NCBI RefSeq assembly: GCF_945957355.1
Contig: NZ_CAMFKM010000014.1
Location: 100,391-164,390 of the forward strand
Reading direction: 5' to 3'
DNA from: an uncultured Reyranella sp.
GTDB lineage: Bacteria > Pseudomonadota > Alphaproteobacteria > Reyranellales > Reyranellaceae
Length of the DNA: 64,000 nucleotides
Both the position numbers and the translations under genes were made by a program. This document shows, one piece after another, positions 62,710-64,000 of this stretch. The notes under the pieces were generated by a model, which was not told where the DNA came from, ran no database searches, and saw nothing but the letters and a program-made list of their open reading frames with translations. Numbering within the stretch: position 1 is the first letter of the stretch; every line of letters begins with the position of its first letter.

Positions 62710-63891
62710 ATGAGTCTCGACATAGACCGCATCCGCGCCGAGACGCCGGGCTGCGCCCACGTCCTGCATCTCAACGCCGCGGGCTCCTCGCTGCCCAGCC
62801 GCCGCACCCTCGACGCCACCCTCGATCATCTGCGGCTGGAGGCCGAGATCGGCGGCTACGAGGCGGCCGACCGGGCGCGACCTGTGCTCGATGGCTTCTA
62901 TCCCTCGATCGCGACGCTGATCGGCGCGCAACCCGAGGAAATCGCCTATGTCGAGAATGCCACGCGCGGCTGGGACCTCGCTTTCTACTCGCTCGACTTC
63001 AAGCCGGGCGATCGCATCCTGACCTGCGTCAGCGAATATTCCTCGAACTACATCTCCTACCTGCAGGTGGCGAAGAAGACCGGCGCCGAGATCGTGGTCG
63101 TGCCCGACGACCGGCACGGCCAGATCGACCTCGCCGCCCTCGAACGCGCCATCGACAAGCGCACGAAACTCGTGTCGATCTCGCACATCCCGACGCAGGG
63201 CGGACTGGTCCAGCCGGCCGAGGCCGTCGGCAAGATCGTGAACGATGCCGGCATCCTCTACCTGCTCGATGCCTGCCAGTCGGTCGGCATGATGCCGATC
63301 GACGTGAAGAAGATCGGCTGCGACTTCCTCTCGGCCACGGGACGCAAGTACATGCGCGGCCCCCGCGGCACGGGTTTCCTCTACGCCCGCACGCGCAGCA
63401 CCTCCCACATCGAGCCGATCTTCCTCGACAATCACGCCGCGCGCTGGACCGGCGACAACGACTACACGGTGATGGGCGACGCCAAGCGGTTCGAGAACTG
63501 GGAGCGCTACTTCGCCGGCGTGATCGGCCTCAAGGTCGCCGCCGACCAGGCGAACGAGCTCGGCATGCCGGCCATCTGGGCGCGGCTGCGCCACCTGGCC
63601 GACGGGCTGCGCGAGCGGCTGAAGACGGTGCCGGGCGTGACCCTGGCCGATCTCGGGGTCATCAAGGGGGCCATCGTCACCTTCGCCGTCGCCGGCAAGG
63701 AGCATGGGACGCTGAAGCAGCAGCTGCGCGACCAGGGCATCAACGTCTCGGTCTCGACGCAGTTCTCGTCCCGCCTCGATCTCAAGGGACGCGGCCTGAA
63801 GGACGTGATGCGCGCCTCGGTGCACATCTACAACACCGACGAGGAACTCGACCGCTTCGTCGCGGCGTTGCGACCGCTCGCGGCCGGATAG
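62710..63891 (+). CDS. Class V aminotransferase-fold PLP enzyme
   Basis: A 393-residue PLP-dependent enzyme. The lid region AYVENATRGWDLAFYSL, the cofactor Asp region YLLDACQSVGMMPIDV, and the PLP lysine Lys213 in SATGRKYMRGPRGTGFLY are visible. It belongs with SufS/IscS-like and isopenicillin epimerase-like members; the usual cysteine-desulfurase catalytic Cys region is not recognisable, so an aminotransferase or epimerase role is likelier. It is transcribed with the CMD gene just upstream. Confidence 0.9.
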   Translation: MSLDIDRIRAETPGCAHVLHLNAAGSSLPSRRTLDATLDHLRLEAEIGGYEAADRARPVLDGFYPSIATLIGAQPEEIAYVENATRGWDLAFYSLDFKPGDRILTCVSEYSSNYISYLQVAKKTGAEIVVVPDDRHGQIDLAALERAIDKRTKLVSISHIPTQGGLVQPAEAVGKIVNDAGILYLLDACQSVGMMPIDVKKIGCDFLSATGRKYMRGPRGTGFLYARTRSTSHIEPIFLDNHAARWTGDNDYTVMGDAKRFENWERYFAGVIGLKVAADQANELGMPAIWARLRHLADGLRERLKTVPGVTLADLGVIKGAIVTFAVAGKEHGTLKQQLRDQGINVSVSTQFSSRLDLKGRGLKDVMRASVHIYNTDEELDRFVAALRPLAAG

Positions 63892-63899
63892 GCGGCGCC

Positions 63900-64000
63900 A
63901 TGCCGATCATCGCGCCGTCGGCATCTTGGCTGCTCGTCGTCGCGCAGACCGGCTCGATCCGGCGCGCGGCGACGCGGCTCAACCTCTCGCCCTCGGCGGT
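63900..64000 (+). CDS. LysR-family regulator, N-terminal part (runs off the window)
   Basis: The first 33 codons, from ATG at 63900, read MPIIAPSASWLLVVAQTGSI then RRAATRLNLSPSAV. This is the helix-turn-helix start of a LysR-type regulator. The rest lies beyond the window. It is in the same direction as the aminotransferase, 8 bp after its stop. Confidence 0.7.
   Translation, partial: MPIIAPSASWLLVVAQTGSIRRAATRLNLSPSA

Overview
The window is GC-rich, densely coded chromosomal DNA from an alphaproteobacterium. The evidence is the order rpsT – (rhodanese) – dnaA – dnaN – recF – gyrB, GcvA-type LysR regulators, DUF1127 proteins, hslVU, a TRAP transporter, and a cluster of GANTC (CcrM-type) sites upstream of dnaA. 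A Reyranella-like or other Rhodospirillales/Hyphomicrobiales host is only a guess from gene style. I see no rRNA, tRNA or CRISPR array.

Layout. 0-7.5 kb: a LysR gene divergent from a DUF1127 gene, a TPR protein, leuC-leuD for leucine synthesis, a DMT exporter, and an Lrp regulator divergent from alanine dehydrogenase. 7.5-9.5 kb: a Zur-box-controlled DUF1826 / COG0523 GTPase pair, probably for zinc limitation. 9.5-20 kb: catabolic and transport genes (oxidoreductase, M20 peptidase, acyl-CoA synthetase, an EmrAB-like efflux pair, a Baeyer-Villiger monooxygenase with a coupled partner, a KamA-type radical SAM enzyme). 20-27 kb: a second LysR/DUF1127 divergent pair, Ada, an Smr protein, a TPR-YggS-MutM overlapping run, an enoyl-CoA hydratase and rpsT. 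27-34.7 kb: the replication block. 34.7-55.3 kb: mixed metabolism, regulation and transport, ending in hslVU, a DadA-like oxidase and a GFA protein. 55.4-61.5 kb: an accessory island of surface-glycan genes (FkbM methyltransferase, exostosin-like glycosyltransferase, acyltransferase-3) mixed with a complete IS481-type element, a detached IS481 end, an IS1380 fragment, an integrase fragment and a truncated gene. 61.5-64 kb: ordinary genes again (YgjP-like metallopeptidase, CMD protein, class V aminotransferase, start of a LysR gene).

The most striking item is at 37247-38419. Two open frames that look separate are one gene of the GrdB-like reductase family, interrupted by an in-frame TGA. The TGA sits exactly where relatives have the first Cys of a CxxC motif (here U-P-A-C), and a GC-rich hairpin follows at the right distance for a bacterial SECIS. 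I annotate it as a selenoprotein. It follows a TetR regulator and a DUF1330 gene in one apparent operon.

Other noteworthy structures are a fused sterol-desaturase/DUF2147 protein, a strong Zur operator lying inside the naive start of the DUF1826 frame, perfect dyads in the lrp/ald and lysR/DUF1127 intergenic regions, and a two-copy dispersed palindromic repeat.
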